In this document: positions 36,072-45,490 of the stretch, piece after piece
Layout: every line of letters begins with the position of its first letter
Numbering within the stretch: position 1 is the first letter of the stretch
Origin: Lachnospiraceae bacterium
Lineage (GTDB): Bacteria > Bacillota > Clostridia > Lachnospirales > Lachnospiraceae
Direction of reading: 5' to 3'
DNA length: 64,000 nt
Assembly (NCBI GenBank): GCA_900168235.1
Contig: FUZG01000002.1
Location: 186,001 to 250,000 of the forward strand
Made by a program: the position numbers and the translations under genes
The notes under the pieces: generated by a model
Database searches by the model: none
What the model was told of the DNA's origin: nothing
The model's input: the letters and a program-made list of their open reading frames with translations, nothing else

Positions 36072-37667
36072 TTAATTCCCTTTCATAAGATAAGCATCGG
36101 AGTAGTAGGCTTTGTAGAGCCTTGATACGTCCGTGAGGTTCGGGCAGGAGTCCTGTACACGCTGAAAATAGGGCTCAGGATCTTCGCCTGCCGGAATATA
36201 TACAACGAGTTCATCGGAGGAAGCGACTTCGCTCATGATGGGTTCGTCGTCTTTTAGTTTCATGGCATAAATTCCGCGGTAAAGCTCAAGTTCGAAGTAA
36301 TTCTCTTCGTTAGGTATACCGCCGAAATAAATGCAGTAGTCGTCACTGTGCTCTGAGGCAAGAGACTGCATCTCAGCTTTTGATACGTCATAAAGACCAT
36401 CAGCCATTTCAGTAAACAGCGGAAGCATCATTATGACAGGAAAGATCATTATGCCAAGGAGCGGACTGCGGAAAAGTGACTGTATTATCGGTATAAAAGC
36501 CAGTACTGTAATGAGAATTACAGGCGGATATATCGGAGTCAGATACCTGTCCGTAAGGTAAGGCGTCGTGATAGATACTACCGTAAAATAGCATACCACA
36601 GTAAAGATAATAAATAAAATAGCACTGATCTCTGTTCCTGAAAGGAAATGGATATTTTTGAGGTTTTCCCTATGCTCTGTACCGTACAGAAGCGTGCGTA
36701 TATCCATGTATCTGGAGGACAGTATCAGGAGTCCGCCGAAAAACAGGAAGGCAAGAACGTAAAACTTCAGATTTCCGCCGTAGAGATCAATATTTAAGAG
36801 GGAAAGCATGGTGCGCGCCCTGTGGAAGATTATGGAAAGGCTCCGTCCTTCAAAAGATTCGCTTCCAACGTCGCTTCCGGTGATCTGCCAGAGTATGGAG
36901 GGGAACAGCAGAAGAACTGCGATCCCTGAGGCAAGATAGAGACACACATGCTTGATAAATTCGTTTCTGTTTTTAAGGAGCATGAGCCTTATGGAATAAA
37001 AGGCAGCTGCGAAAAACGCATATATCAGGAAATAGTAGTGGGTCATTGTGCCAAGGACTACGGTAAAGAAGAGCATTGTGAGCTTTTTACCTGTGAGACC
37101 CCGGCGGCTTATGAGGAGATCCACGTAATGCATGGTGAGGAGCATCGTAAACGCCTGAAGCATTAAGTACATGCGTAAAAATACAGTCTGATGCAGGAAG
37201 CCGAGGGAAGTCGCATAGATTATTGATACGATAGCGGCGGTAAATGCACTGCCTGTGATCTTCTCGGATGTCCTGTAGAGATAGTACAGAGTCATCAGAC
37301 CAAATATCAGATTAATGATGATCCCGAACCACTTGGAGAAAACTCCCGGGAAAAGTGATGATATTCCGTGCAGGAGAAACAGATAAAGAGGCGGATGAGG
37401 ATCCGATGATGTATTTTTCGCAGCATTCGCAAAATCAAACCTGTGATCAGGTGAGACAGCTATTGCTGACTGTACAAATTTTTTACCATCAGTTATGGCG
37501 TTTCTCTCGAAAGCAGGTCTCATGCCGTCCTGTGAATTGGCGGCGGTATATGAGAGAACTTCGTCTTCGTACAGATATTCCTTATAATGTCCGAAGATCA
37601 GCGTCAGGACCATATAGAGCATCATGACGCTGAGGATCGGAAGTTTTTGCAGTAAAGTCTGTTTCAT
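36072..37667 (-). CDS. Membrane glycosyltransferase, GT39/ArnT-like
   Basis: 531 residues with about 11 hydrophobic segments. The first loop carries DPHPPLYLFLLHG, typical of the PMT/ArnT-type superfamily in which sugars are taken from a polyprenyl-phosphate donor. The C-terminal 100 residues are soluble and outside. AAGGA upstream on the minus strand. In an operon with manC, which suggests mannose or a mannose-derived sugar; that is inference. Not closely related to the membrane protein at 28233 at the visible motifs. Confidence 0.8.
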   Translation of the reverse strand: MKQTLLQKLPILSVMMLYMVLTLIFGHYKEYLYEDEVLSYTAANSQDGMRPAFERNAITDGKKFVQSAIAVSPDHRFDFANAAKNTSSDPHPPLYLFLLHGISSLFPGVFSKWFGIIINLIFGLMTLYYLYRTSEKITGSAFTAAIVSIIYATSLGFLHQTVFLRMYLMLQAFTMLLTMHYVDLLISRRGLTGKKLTMLFFTVVLGTMTHYYFLIYAFFAAAFYSIRLMLLKNRNEFIKHVCLYLASGIAVLLLFPSILWQITGSDVGSESFEGRSLSIIFHRARTMLSLLNIDLYGGNLKFYVLAFLFFGGLLILSSRYMDIRTLLYGTEHRENLKNIHFLSGTEISAILFIIFTVVCYFTVVSITTPYLTDRYLTPIYPPVILITVLAFIPIIQSLFRSPLLGIMIFPVIMMLPLFTEMADGLYDVSKAEMQSLASEHSDDYCIYFGGIPNEENYFELELYRGIYAMKLKDDEPIMSEVASSDELVVYIPAGEDPEPYFQRVQDSCPNLTDVSRLYKAYYSDAYLMKGN

Positions 37668-37705
37668 TATCCTGTCCTTAGCAGTCTAAAGATATTTGTG
37701 ATTGA

Positions 37706-39031
37706 TCAGATTTCGTCAGTTTCAGGTGTAAATTCCATAGTGTCTGCGTTGATACGTCCTGTGATCCTTCCCCGTACGATAGCGCCTGATGTAAGAGGTG
37801 TTGTGGAACGCACGCGGACGTATTCGCGGGTGTAACCTTCGTTATTCTCTTCTACAAGGATCTCAACGGTCCTGCCGTCAAGCCAGATATCCTGGAAGGC
37901 AGTCTTGTTTTTATCGTGAAGCTCCTTAAGGGCAACGACACGGTCATGCTTCTCAGCTCTGGATAACTGATCCGGCATCTTATCTGCGGGAGTTCCTTTT
38001 CTTCTGGAATACGGGAAGATATGGGTCTCGTAGAAGCATATCTTTTTAAGGAAATCCTGTGTTTCCTCAAATTCTGCGGGAGTCTCGCCAGGGAAACCTA
38101 CAATGACATCAGTGGTGATCGCAGGATCCTTAAATACTCTACGGAGACGCTCTGTTCCTTCAAAAAATTCATCCGCTGTGTAATGACGGTTCATTCTCTT
38201 CAGCACGCCGTCAGAACCGCTCTGGAGTGACAGGTGGAACTGAGGGCAGATGGAAGGAATCTCAGCCAGAGCCTCGGCAAATTCGTCTGTGATGATACGG
38301 GGCTCAAGTGAACCGAGTCTTATCCTGTCTGCGCCAGGAACAGCATCTACTGCGCGGATGAGGTCAAGGAGACTCTCTTTATCGGCAGGACGGTCCTTTC
38401 CGAAGGATGACAGGTGGATACCCGTCAGGACAAATTCGTGATAGCCCTTAGCTACAAGGGAAGTCACTTCCTGAACTACATCAGAGACCGTACGGCTCTG
38501 TATCCTTCCGCGGGCGTAAGGGATTATGCAGTAGCTGCAGAACATGTTGCATCCATCCTGTACCTTAAGGAAAGCACGGGTATATCCGCCCTCAGCAGGA
38601 GCGTGATCACGGCCGGACTCGGTTCCTGCAGGGGAAGGAAGTGATGACGCAGGATCAAAGTCCAGAGTTTCATCATTATGTGACTTCTCCCATGAGCGGA
38701 TTATGTCAACCATATCTTTCTTCTGTTCATTCGGAACTACGATATCTATGCCGTCTGCGAGGACATTATCCTCACCACGGGTGTTTACATAACATCCTGC
38801 GGCGATGACTACTGCGTCAGGATTCTCATTCTTGGCGCGGTGAAGCATCTGGCGGGATTTTCTGTCCGCAATATTGGTCACGGAGCAGGTGTTTACGATA
38901 TAGTAATCTGCCGGTCCTTCGAAGGGAACGATCTCATAGCCTGCGTTTTTTAAGGATTCGGCTATATGTTCCATCTCGTAGGCATTTACTTTACATCCAA
39001 GGTTATGCATTGCAACTGTTTTTTGATCCAT
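37706..39031 (-). CDS. mtaB: tRNA N6-threonylcarbamoyladenosine methylthiotransferase MtaB
   Basis: A 441-residue radical-SAM enzyme converting t6A37 to ms2t6A in tRNA. UPF0004 domain with three Cys (NLGCKVN, NTCSVTN, AAGCYVN), radical SAM cluster CNMFCSYC followed by IPYARG, and a C-terminal TRAM-like domain. The MtaB group is indicated by LGCKVNxYE rather than the MiaB sequence. Start at 39031 (CAGGTAATTAAA before ATG) is chosen; an upstream ATG would add 49 unrelated residues. First gene of the minus-strand operon. Confidence 0.92.
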   Translation of the reverse strand: MDQKTVAMHNLGCKVNAYEMEHIAESLKNAGYEIVPFEGPADYYIVNTCSVTNIADRKSRQMLHRAKNENPDAVVIAAGCYVNTRGEDNVLADGIDIVVPNEQKKDMVDIIRSWEKSHNDETLDFDPASSLPSPAGTESGRDHAPAEGGYTRAFLKVQDGCNMFCSYCIIPYARGRIQSRTVSDVVQEVTSLVAKGYHEFVLTGIHLSSFGKDRPADKESLLDLIRAVDAVPGADRIRLGSLEPRIITDEFAEALAEIPSICPQFHLSLQSGSDGVLKRMNRHYTADEFFEGTERLRRVFKDPAITTDVIVGFPGETPAEFEETQDFLKKICFYETHIFPYSRRKGTPADKMPDQLSRAEKHDRVVALKELHDKNKTAFQDIWLDGRTVEILVEENNEGYTREYVRVRSTTPLTSGAIVRGRITGRINADTMEFTPETDEI

Positions 39032-39154
39032 TTTAATTACCTGTAAAAAATCTTTGCCAAAATATGGCAGTGTTGTTCGTTGACGTTTGAAATACGCTGT
39101 TTTATCTCGGCAGGTTAGCCTGTATAACGTACAAAATTTCGTATGGTTTGATAG

Positions 39155-39183
39155 TTGACTTTTATTCCCGTCAATCATACGAT
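39155..39183 (+). promoter_or_regulatory. Promoter of the short HPr-like gene
   Basis: TTGACT (39155-39160), 17 bases, TACGAT (39178-39183). A GTCAA in the spacer (39170-39174) is the inverse of TTGAC in the -35, giving a small dyad over the promoter. Confidence 0.6.
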
Positions 39184-39224
39184 ATACACATAAACCGTTT
39201 ATCGCACAAGGAGGGCAGTTCTAT

Positions 39225-39455
39225 ATGAAAACAGTCAGAATTTCTCTGAATTCAATCGATAAGGTCAAGTCTTTCGTAAATGATATTACAAAGTTTGATT
39301 ACGACTTCGATCTTGTATCAGGAAGATACGTTATTGACGCTAAGTCTATCATGGGTATCTTCTCACTTGATCTCAGCAAGCCGATCGATCTGAACATCCA
39401 TGCTGAAGAGAACATCGAAGAGGTCATGAAGATCCTTGATCCGTATATCGTTTGA
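39225..39455 (+). CDS. Short HPr-like protein lacking the His15 loop
   Basis: A 76-residue protein. From residue 23 on it aligns without gaps with HPr, including IDAKSIMGIFSL where Ser41 corresponds to Ser46 of HPr. The N-terminal part (NSIDKVKSFVNDIT) matches HPr helix 1 but is about five residues shorter, so the active-site loop with His15 is gone. AAGGAGG precedes the ATG. It has its own promoter and terminator. A purely regulatory HPr relative is inferred; whether HprK uses it is unknown. Confidence 0.82.
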   Translation: MKTVRISLNSIDKVKSFVNDITKFDYDFDLVSGRYVIDAKSIMGIFSLDLSKPIDLNIHAEENIEEVMKILDPYIV

Positions 39456-39481
39456 TAAATTTTCATATCGCATGTATTAGA

Positions 39482-39515
39482 GGGCAAATGCACATCAGTG
39501 CGTTTGCCTCTTTTT
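39482..39515 (+). terminator. Intrinsic terminator after the short HPr-like gene
   Basis: GGGCAAATGCAC pairs with GTGCGTTTGCCT (wobbles included) around ATCA, followed by T5. Confidence 0.9.
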
Positions 39516-39524
39516 GTTGCTTTG

Positions 39525-41357
39525 TTAGGAGCACGCTTTCTGCACGGCGGGCAGGATGTACTGTCTGCGTTCGCGCAGGAAGGTCCGCATTTCTTCGATC
39601 TTTGAGTCAAAATCGTTAAATGAGCATCGGTCTCCGTACCAACGGCTGTATCCGATAACGATAGGATAACGCATCTCTTCAGCCACAGAGTCAAGAATAC
39701 TGATGGCATTATCGGGATCATACACCGTATCGGCGATCTCTGTAAATCTCGCAAGAAAATCTGAGCGGAAATGCTGGTTTTTCATAAGCTCATAAAACAG
39801 CAGGCGTTCAAATTTTTTCATTTTATAACCGCGTCCTGCTGCCCAGTCTTCCGCAACTTCTTCTTCGTCACCTTCGCCTTTTTCCAAAATTCGTCCAAGA
39901 GCGTCAGCATCAATAGAATAAGAAAGCAGTTCTGAATTGTTATCAAAGTTCAGGAAACGCCATTTACCGTCAGCATAAACCTGTTTATCGGTCTTAACGG
40001 TGCGCCAGATAGCCACATTTGACTTTGGCCAGTCGTTTCCTTCGTCAACATATAACCGCGCTGCATAGTAGTCCAATAGGCTGTCAATGTCAACCATTTT
40101 ACAGAAATCTTTATAAGTTTCTTCGGTTGTAAAATCCCTTTCGCGCAGAAAATCACGAAATTCTCCGTATAATTCGTTAAAAGCAGATTCGCTTCCGTCT
40201 GAAAGTTCTCCGTTCTTTACCACGAGAACATTATTTGCATCCACGTTGTAATGGCGCTGGATATATTCTGCGTTCTGCTTTTCGCTCATGAGATATGTTC
40301 CCCAGAACTCACCGTCGAGGAAAACATATATAGGCGCGCTGAACTCCATATTTCCGAAGTTCAGAGAGGAGAAAAGTTTTGAACAGAACTTATCCCTTAC
40401 GTTAGTGTACATATCATCCGCACCGCCGGAAATGGCAACTGTGTCCTTAACGGAGCTTTGAAGATACGGATAGTAAAATCTGGAATCGCTGTAAAGATCA
40501 CGCTGAAAGAGTGCCATGCTCTTCTGCGGGAAATTTCTGGAATTATTTCCGCGGATCCGAAGTCCTATATCGGTTGAAACGAGAGGAAGCTGCCATTCAT
40601 CAAAAAACGTAGCATTAGTTTCACGCTCCCAGTCACTGCCGGACTGCGAATAATTGTAGATAAAAGCTTCTTCCATACCAATACCGCATACGCTCACGCT
40701 TCCGTCAAGAGGCGTATCGGGATGCTCTTTAAGGTAGGCCGCGGTCTTTTCCTTATTCATGAGACGGTTTTTGAAAAAATCTTTGCCCAATCTACCGATC
40801 ACAAATATACCGTTATCATCACCGAAGAGACCGCTGGGGTCGCTTACAAGGGAAATGATACCATAGCCGTCATACTGGGGACGGTTCTGATAGCCTATAA
40901 AATAAGAAGCAGTAACTATATCACTCCGGTTTCCTTCGCTGTCAAAAGCTGCAGCGCGTACAACGGTGCACTTATCTACGGGAGATTCGGGCAGTGCGTA
41001 ACCATGACGCTTGGAATATGAGAAATAATCCACGGAAATCTGAGGATTATTTGCATAAAGGTTAGGTTCGCTGCTAAGGTCTGTGACAGATATAGGTTCT
41101 GTATAAATCGGAGAATCCATTGTAGGATCCGTGCTGTCCATTGTGTAGTGAATGGTGAGATCACTCCTGGTACTAATGGAGAGATCAAACGGGTCGTCAA
41201 AAAAGCCGCTTGTTTTCGAAAAAACAGGCGATGGAATAGTCTGACTGTTTTCGGAAACTGAAATGTGCATACCGAGCAGGAACAGACAGACGGCAACTAT
41301 GATCAACAGAGGGATGCTAAGCCCTCTTTTTGATAAAAAGCAACAAAATTTCAACAT
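39525..41357 (-). CDS. CotH-family kinase-like surface protein
   Basis: 610 residues. One N-terminal membrane helix (about 13-32) anchors the protein outside. Residues about 40-150 resemble a chitobiase C-terminal-like beta domain (IHYTMDSTDPT), and about 170-600 a CotH kinase domain: LRIRGNNSRNFPQKSMAL, YLMSEKQN, DWPKSNVAIWR and WRFLNFDNNS. In Bacillus CotH phosphorylates spore-coat proteins; secreted relatives occur in many Clostridia, often near VTC and DUF4956 genes as here (47283, 48015). The -10 box is 7 bases before the ATG, so the mRNA may be leaderless. The target is unknown. Confidence 0.87.
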   Translation of the reverse strand: MLKFCCFLSKRGLSIPLLIIVAVCLFLLGMHISVSENSQTIPSPVFSKTSGFFDDPFDLSISTRSDLTIHYTMDSTDPTMDSPIYTEPISVTDLSSEPNLYANNPQISVDYFSYSKRHGYALPESPVDKCTVVRAAAFDSEGNRSDIVTASYFIGYQNRPQYDGYGIISLVSDPSGLFGDDNGIFVIGRLGKDFFKNRLMNKEKTAAYLKEHPDTPLDGSVSVCGIGMEEAFIYNYSQSGSDWERETNATFFDEWQLPLVSTDIGLRIRGNNSRNFPQKSMALFQRDLYSDSRFYYPYLQSSVKDTVAISGGADDMYTNVRDKFCSKLFSSLNFGNMEFSAPIYVFLDGEFWGTYLMSEKQNAEYIQRHYNVDANNVLVVKNGELSDGSESAFNELYGEFRDFLRERDFTTEETYKDFCKMVDIDSLLDYYAARLYVDEGNDWPKSNVAIWRTVKTDKQVYADGKWRFLNFDNNSELLSYSIDADALGRILEKGEGDEEEVAEDWAAGRGYKMKKFERLLFYELMKNQHFRSDFLARFTEIADTVYDPDNAISILDSVAEEMRYPIVIGYSRWYGDRCSFNDFDSKIEEMRTFLRERRQYILPAVQKACS

Positions 41358-41364
41358 AAAAGGA

Positions 41365-41373
41365 ATTATACCA
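41365..41373 (-). promoter_or_regulatory. Extended -10 promoter of the cotH-family gene
   Basis: On the minus strand TGGTATAAT, an extended -10 with a perfect hexamer. Only 7 bases separate it from the ATG. No good -35 is seen, as is usual with extended -10 sites. Confidence 0.65.
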
Positions 41374-41387
41374 TGTTAATACGTTTC

Positions 41388-41416
41388 TTGTTTGCTCAAA
41401 TTATTTATGCTATTAT
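41388..41416 (+). promoter_or_regulatory. Promoter of prmA
   Basis: TTGTTT (41388-41393), 17 bases, TATTAT (41411-41416); the ATG is 8 bases further on. The -35 hexamer occupies the place where the opposing promoter would have its own -35, so both cannot be bound at once. Confidence 0.6.
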
Positions 41417-41424
41417 TACTTCCT

Positions 41425-42399
41425 ATGAAATACGATAAATATACAATTAAGACAACTGCAGCTGCAGAAGATATTTTGTCAGCCGAGCTCACTGAACTCG
41501 GTGTTGACGGTGTTGAGATTGAAGATAATAGTATACCGGATGAGATCCGCGGAAGTGAGATTTTTTATGATGAACTTCCGGAGAGCCAGGTGCCTGACGG
41601 CGAAGCACTTGTGAGTTTTTATCTTGCGGAAGGAAAGGACCGCAGCAGTGTACTCCGCGATGTTTCGGCGCTCATAGAGCGGTTAAGGGACAACCTGGAT
41701 ATGGGTGACGGCGGTATCTCCGTGTCTCAGACTGCCGATGAAGACTGGATCAATAACTGGAAGGAGTTTTTCCATCAGTTCGAGATAAACTTTGAAGATG
41801 GAAAGAACGCACTTTTTATCCCGTCCTGGGAAAATCCGTCTGACAGCGGAAAACATGACTATGTGGTAAATATCGATCCCGGAACAGCATTTGGTACAGG
41901 CGCGCACGAGACAACAAGACTCTGTATCCGTGCGCTTCAGAAATATGCAAAAGAGGGAATCCGTTTCCTTGATGTAGGAACAGGAAGCGGAATCCTTGCC
42001 CTTATGCTGTTTCTTTTTGGTGCGGTTAAGGGAATCGGAACAGATCTTGATCCCGGTGCGATCCCTGCGGTTAAGGAAAATTTTGCAAAGAACGGTCTGA
42101 AAGAAGCTGATTTCGAGCTTATCCTCGGCAATATCCTCGATGATAAGGCTGTTCAGGAAAAAGCAGGAAATGAGTATGATCTGGTTGTTGCAAATATCCT
42201 TCCTGACGTGCTTGAACCTCTGACTCCCATGGTTCCGGGACTCTTAAAGGATGGCGGAATGTACATCGTGTCCGGCATCATTGAAGAGAAAGAGGAAATG
42301 GTAAAGGGATTTCTTGAGAAAGCCGGCTTCGATATTATAGAAAAGCAGGAAGACGGCGAGTGGGTGTGCTATGTATCACTTTTTCACAGAACCGTGTAA
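41425..42399 (+). CDS. prmA: Ribosomal protein L11 methyltransferase
   Basis: 324 residues. N-terminal substrate-recognition domain, then a SAM-dependent methyltransferase domain (FLDVGTGSGILALM, GTDLDPGA, DLVVANILPDVL). It trimethylates L11. The start at 41425 gives the KYDKYTIKTTAAAEDILSAEL opening seen in homologues (shown within 21 residues as KYDKYTIKTTAAAEDIL); there is no ribosome site and a -10 box lies 8 bases upstream. Its 3' end overlaps rsmE by 29 bases. Confidence 0.93.
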   Translation: MKYDKYTIKTTAAAEDILSAELTELGVDGVEIEDNSIPDEIRGSEIFYDELPESQVPDGEALVSFYLAEGKDRSSVLRDVSALIERLRDNLDMGDGGISVSQTADEDWINNWKEFFHQFEINFEDGKNALFIPSWENPSDSGKHDYVVNIDPGTAFGTGAHETTRLCIRALQKYAKEGIRFLDVGTGSGILALMLFLFGAVKGIGTDLDPGAIPAVKENFAKNGLKEADFELILGNILDDKAVQEKAGNEYDLVVANILPDVLEPLTPMVPGLLKDGGMYIVSGIIEEKEEMVKGFLEKAGFDIIEKQEDGEWVCYVSLFHRTV

Positions 42400-43111
42400 T
42401 GTCCTCGGAGAGGATATCTACCTTGACGGAAAAGATTTTAATCATATAAGAAATGTCCTTCGAATGAAGCAGGGAGAAAAGGTATCTGTGAGTGACGGTA
42501 TATCTGACAAGGACTACTGCTGTCATATCGAGGATTTTGAAGATGACAGGGTTCATCTCAAGGTTGATGAGATAAAGGAATCCGAAGTAGAGTTGCCTGT
42601 GCAGGTGACTCTCTATCAGGGGCTCCCGAAGTCTGACAAGATGGATCTCATAGTCGAGAAATGCGTGGAGCTCGGAGTGACAAGGATCGTTCCTGTCGCA
42701 TGCAGCCGTTCTGTGGTAAAGCTTGATGCTAAAAAGGCCGCAAAGCGTGTAGAGCACTGGAACGGAAAAGCAGAAGCTGCCGCAAAGCAGAGTAAACGTG
42801 CTGTGATCCCTACGGTGACTCAGGTGATGTCAATGAAGGAAGCCATGAAAGATGCGGCTTCTCTTGACCACAGGCTTATCCCTTATGAGCTTGCGGAAAA
42901 TTTTGATGCTACGAGAAAAGCGGTAGATAATATCGCCCCCGGCAGCAGTGTGGGCATTTTTATCGGTCCAGAGGGCGGTTTCTCAGAGGAAGAGATCCGC
43001 ACCGCAGAGGAAGCAGGTATCACGCCCATAACTCTCGGGCACAGGATACTTCGGACAGAAACGGCTGCAATGGTCGTTCTTTCCTGGTTTATTTATAGAT
43101 TTGAAAAGTAA
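42371..43111 (+). CDS. rsmE: 16S rRNA m3U1498 methyltransferase
   Basis: 246 residues, SPOUT family. N-terminal PUA-like domain (MYHFFTEP, HIRNVLRMKQGE), then the knotted SAM site (GIFIGPEGGFSEEE, LGHRILRTETAAMV). Modifies U1498 in the decoding region of the small ribosomal subunit. The long overlap with prmA and the common prmA-rsmE order indicate one operon. Confidence 0.95.
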   Translation: MYHFFTEPCNVLGEDIYLDGKDFNHIRNVLRMKQGEKVSVSDGISDKDYCCHIEDFEDDRVHLKVDEIKESEVELPVQVTLYQGLPKSDKMDLIVEKCVELGVTRIVPVACSRSVVKLDAKKAAKRVEHWNGKAEAAAKQSKRAVIPTVTQVMSMKEAMKDAASLDHRLIPYELAENFDATRKAVDNIAPGSSVGIFIGPEGGFSEEEIRTAEEAGITPITLGHRILRTETAAMVVLSWFIYRFEK

Positions 43112-43144
43112 TAACTGTTAGATACAGTCCGAAATGGTGAAAAA

Positions 43145-44296
43145 ATGGAAAGTTATCTTGATAACTCAGCCACGACCCGGGTTCTGCCTGAGGTCGTGAA
43201 ACTTATGGAAAAAATTTACTTAAGTGACTTCGGTAATCCGTCAAGCCTGCATACAAAGGGCTTTGATGCAGAGCGCTATATCACAGAAGCACGTGACGTA
43301 TTTACAGGGGTCCTTAAGTGCAGCAGAAAAGAAGTATTTTTTACTTCCGGCGGAACAGAGAGCAATAATACTGCAATCCTTGGAACAGCTCTTGCAAAGG
43401 GTAAGCGCGGACATCACATGATCACAACTGTTGTGGAGCACGCTGCAGTATCAAGTCCCATGCGCTTTCTTGAGGAAAGAGGCTGGGAGATAGACCGCTT
43501 GAGTGTAGATCACGAAGGACGTATTAGCCTTGATGAATTAAGAGAAAAGCTCCGTCCTGATACAGTGCTTGTTTCCATCATGCATGTAAATAATGAGATC
43601 GGAACCATCCAGCCGGTGGAAGAAGCAGGAAAGCTCATCCATGAGATCGCGCCTGACTGCCTTTTCCATGTGGATGATATTCAGGGATTCGGAAAGATAC
43701 CGCTCATCCCGAAAAAGTGCGGTATCGATTTTCTTTCAGCAAGTTCCCATAAGCTTCACGGACCGAAGGGCGTAGGACTCCTTTATATGTCCGAACGCGC
43801 TCATGCACTGCCTATCATTTACGGAGGCGGCCAGCAGAACGGAATGAGATCCGGTACAGAGAATGTTCCCGGCGTGGCAGGTTTTGCCGCAGCTGTGAAA
43901 GAAATCATGTCTCATGTACAGGAAAATGAAGCTCACATGAAGGAGCTTCGGGAATATTTTGTAAGCGAAGTTACCAAGATACCTGATGTGACTATAAACG
44001 GATGCCCTGAGCATGCAGCTCCGCATATCGTGTCTGTCACCATAAAGGACGTAAGAGCTGAGGTCCTGCTTCACGCTCTTGAAGCAAAGGAAATCTATGT
44101 TTCTGCAGGATCCGCATGTTCTTCAAACCAGCCTCATGTATCAGAGACTCTGAAGAGCATTGATGTTCCTGCATATGCACTGGATTCTACAGTCAGGATC
44201 AGCTTTTCACCATATACGAAAAAAGAAGAACTGGAATATACAATTAACGCGCTCGGGGAGATCGTTCCCGCATTACGGAGGTTTACAAGAAAATAA
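43145..44296 (+). CDS. Cysteine desulfurase, NifS/IscS family
   Basis: 383 residues, PLP enzyme removing sulfur from cysteine. PLP Lys lies in SASSHKLHGPKGVG; the sulfur-accepting Cys is in SAGSACSSNQ. FFTSGGTESNN and HVDDIQGFGK (Asp for pyridine N) are also visible. In an operon with thiI (one-base overlap), so it is the likely persulfide donor for 4-thiouridine in tRNA. Full length. Confidence 0.92.
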   Translation: MESYLDNSATTRVLPEVVKLMEKIYLSDFGNPSSLHTKGFDAERYITEARDVFTGVLKCSRKEVFFTSGGTESNNTAILGTALAKGKRGHHMITTVVEHAAVSSPMRFLEERGWEIDRLSVDHEGRISLDELREKLRPDTVLVSIMHVNNEIGTIQPVEEAGKLIHEIAPDCLFHVDDIQGFGKIPLIPKKCGIDFLSASSHKLHGPKGVGLLYMSERAHALPIIYGGGQQNGMRSGTENVPGVAGFAAAVKEIMSHVQENEAHMKELREYFVSEVTKIPDVTINGCPEHAAPHIVSVTIKDVRAEVLLHALEAKEIYVSAGSACSSNQPHVSETLKSIDVPAYALDSTVRISFSPYTKKEELEYTINALGEIVPALRRFTRK

Positions 44297-45483
44297 TGTT
44301 TCACGCATTTCTGCTTAAATATGCCGAGATCGGCTTAAAAGGAAAAAATCGTCACGTTTTTGAGGACGCACTTGTAAAAGAAGTTGCCCGCAAGCTGGAT
44401 AAGGTTGACGGTGAGTTTGAAGTAAGTCGTATCAACGGAAGAATCTATGTAGAGGCAAAGTCTGAGTACGATTTCGACGAAGCTGTTGAAGCTATGAAGC
44501 ACGTATTCGGCGTTGTAGGTATTTGCCCTGTAACACACGTTGAGGACCAGTCTCCTGAGGGCGTTATCAAAGCGGCTGTTAAGTTTATCGAGGATAACTA
44601 TCCGGACAGAAACTTCTCATTCAAGGTTGATACACGCCGTGCAAATAAGAACTATCCCATGCTTTCAATGGAGATGGATGCGAGTGCTGGTGAAGCTATC
44701 CTCAATGCTTTCCCTGAGACACACGTTGATGTACATAATCCTGAAGTGGTTCTTCATATCGAGCTCCGCGCTGACATTTTTATGTACTCAAAGATGATAA
44801 AGGGTGCAGGCGGACTTCCTCTCGGAACAAACGGCAGAGCACTTCTTCTTCTTTCCGGCGGATTTGATTCTCCGGTTGCAGGATACATGGTGGCGAGAAG
44901 AGGTGTTTATCTCGATGCTGTTTATTTCAATGCTCCGCCATATACATCAGAGCGCGCAAAGCAGAAAGTAATCAACCTTGCGGAAGTTCTTTCTGAGTAC
45001 TGCGGAAAGATCCGTCTGCATATCATCAATTTCACTGATATCCAGATGGCTATTTATCAGAAGTGCCCGCACGATGAACTTACTATCATCATGCGCCGTT
45101 ATATGATGAAGATTGCTCAGCATATCGCTGAAAACACAAAGGATTGTCTTGGTCTTGTAACAGGTGAGTCCATCGGACAGGTTGCGAGCCAGACCATGAA
45201 GAGCCTTTTTGCTACAGATGATGCAGCTGATCTTCCTGTTTACCGTCCGCTCATCGGTTTTGATAAGCAGGACATCATCGACAAGGCAGAGGAGATAAAG
45301 ACTGCTGATATTTCCATCCTTCCTTATGAAGACTGCTGTACTATCTTTGTAGCAAAGCATCCGGTAACTAAGCCGAATCTTAACGTTATCAAGTGCTCTG
45401 AGCAGAGACTTAATGATGTGATCGACGAGCTGATGCAGAAAGCTATCGAGACAGATGAAGTTATAACTGTCGGGAAGGACTGA
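44296..45483 (+). CDS. thiI: tRNA 4-thiouridine synthase ThiI
   Basis: 395 residues: N-terminal ferredoxin-like and THUMP domains (about 1-165), then a PP-loop ATP pyrophosphatase with LLLSGGFDSPVAGYM. The C-terminal rhodanese domain of E. coli ThiI is absent, as in Bacillus, which uses a dedicated NifS; that gene is immediately upstream. Makes s4U8 in tRNA. Starts in the stop region of the nifS-like gene. Confidence 0.95.
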   Translation: MFHAFLLKYAEIGLKGKNRHVFEDALVKEVARKLDKVDGEFEVSRINGRIYVEAKSEYDFDEAVEAMKHVFGVVGICPVTHVEDQSPEGVIKAAVKFIEDNYPDRNFSFKVDTRRANKNYPMLSMEMDASAGEAILNAFPETHVDVHNPEVVLHIELRADIFMYSKMIKGAGGLPLGTNGRALLLLSGGFDSPVAGYMVARRGVYLDAVYFNAPPYTSERAKQKVINLAEVLSEYCGKIRLHIINFTDIQMAIYQKCPHDELTIIMRRYMMKIAQHIAENTKDCLGLVTGESIGQVASQTMKSLFATDDAADLPVYRPLIGFDKQDIIDKAEEIKTADISILPYEDCCTIFVAKHPVTKPNLNVIKCSEQRLNDVIDELMQKAIETDEVITVGKD

Positions 45484-45490
45484 CCGGATC

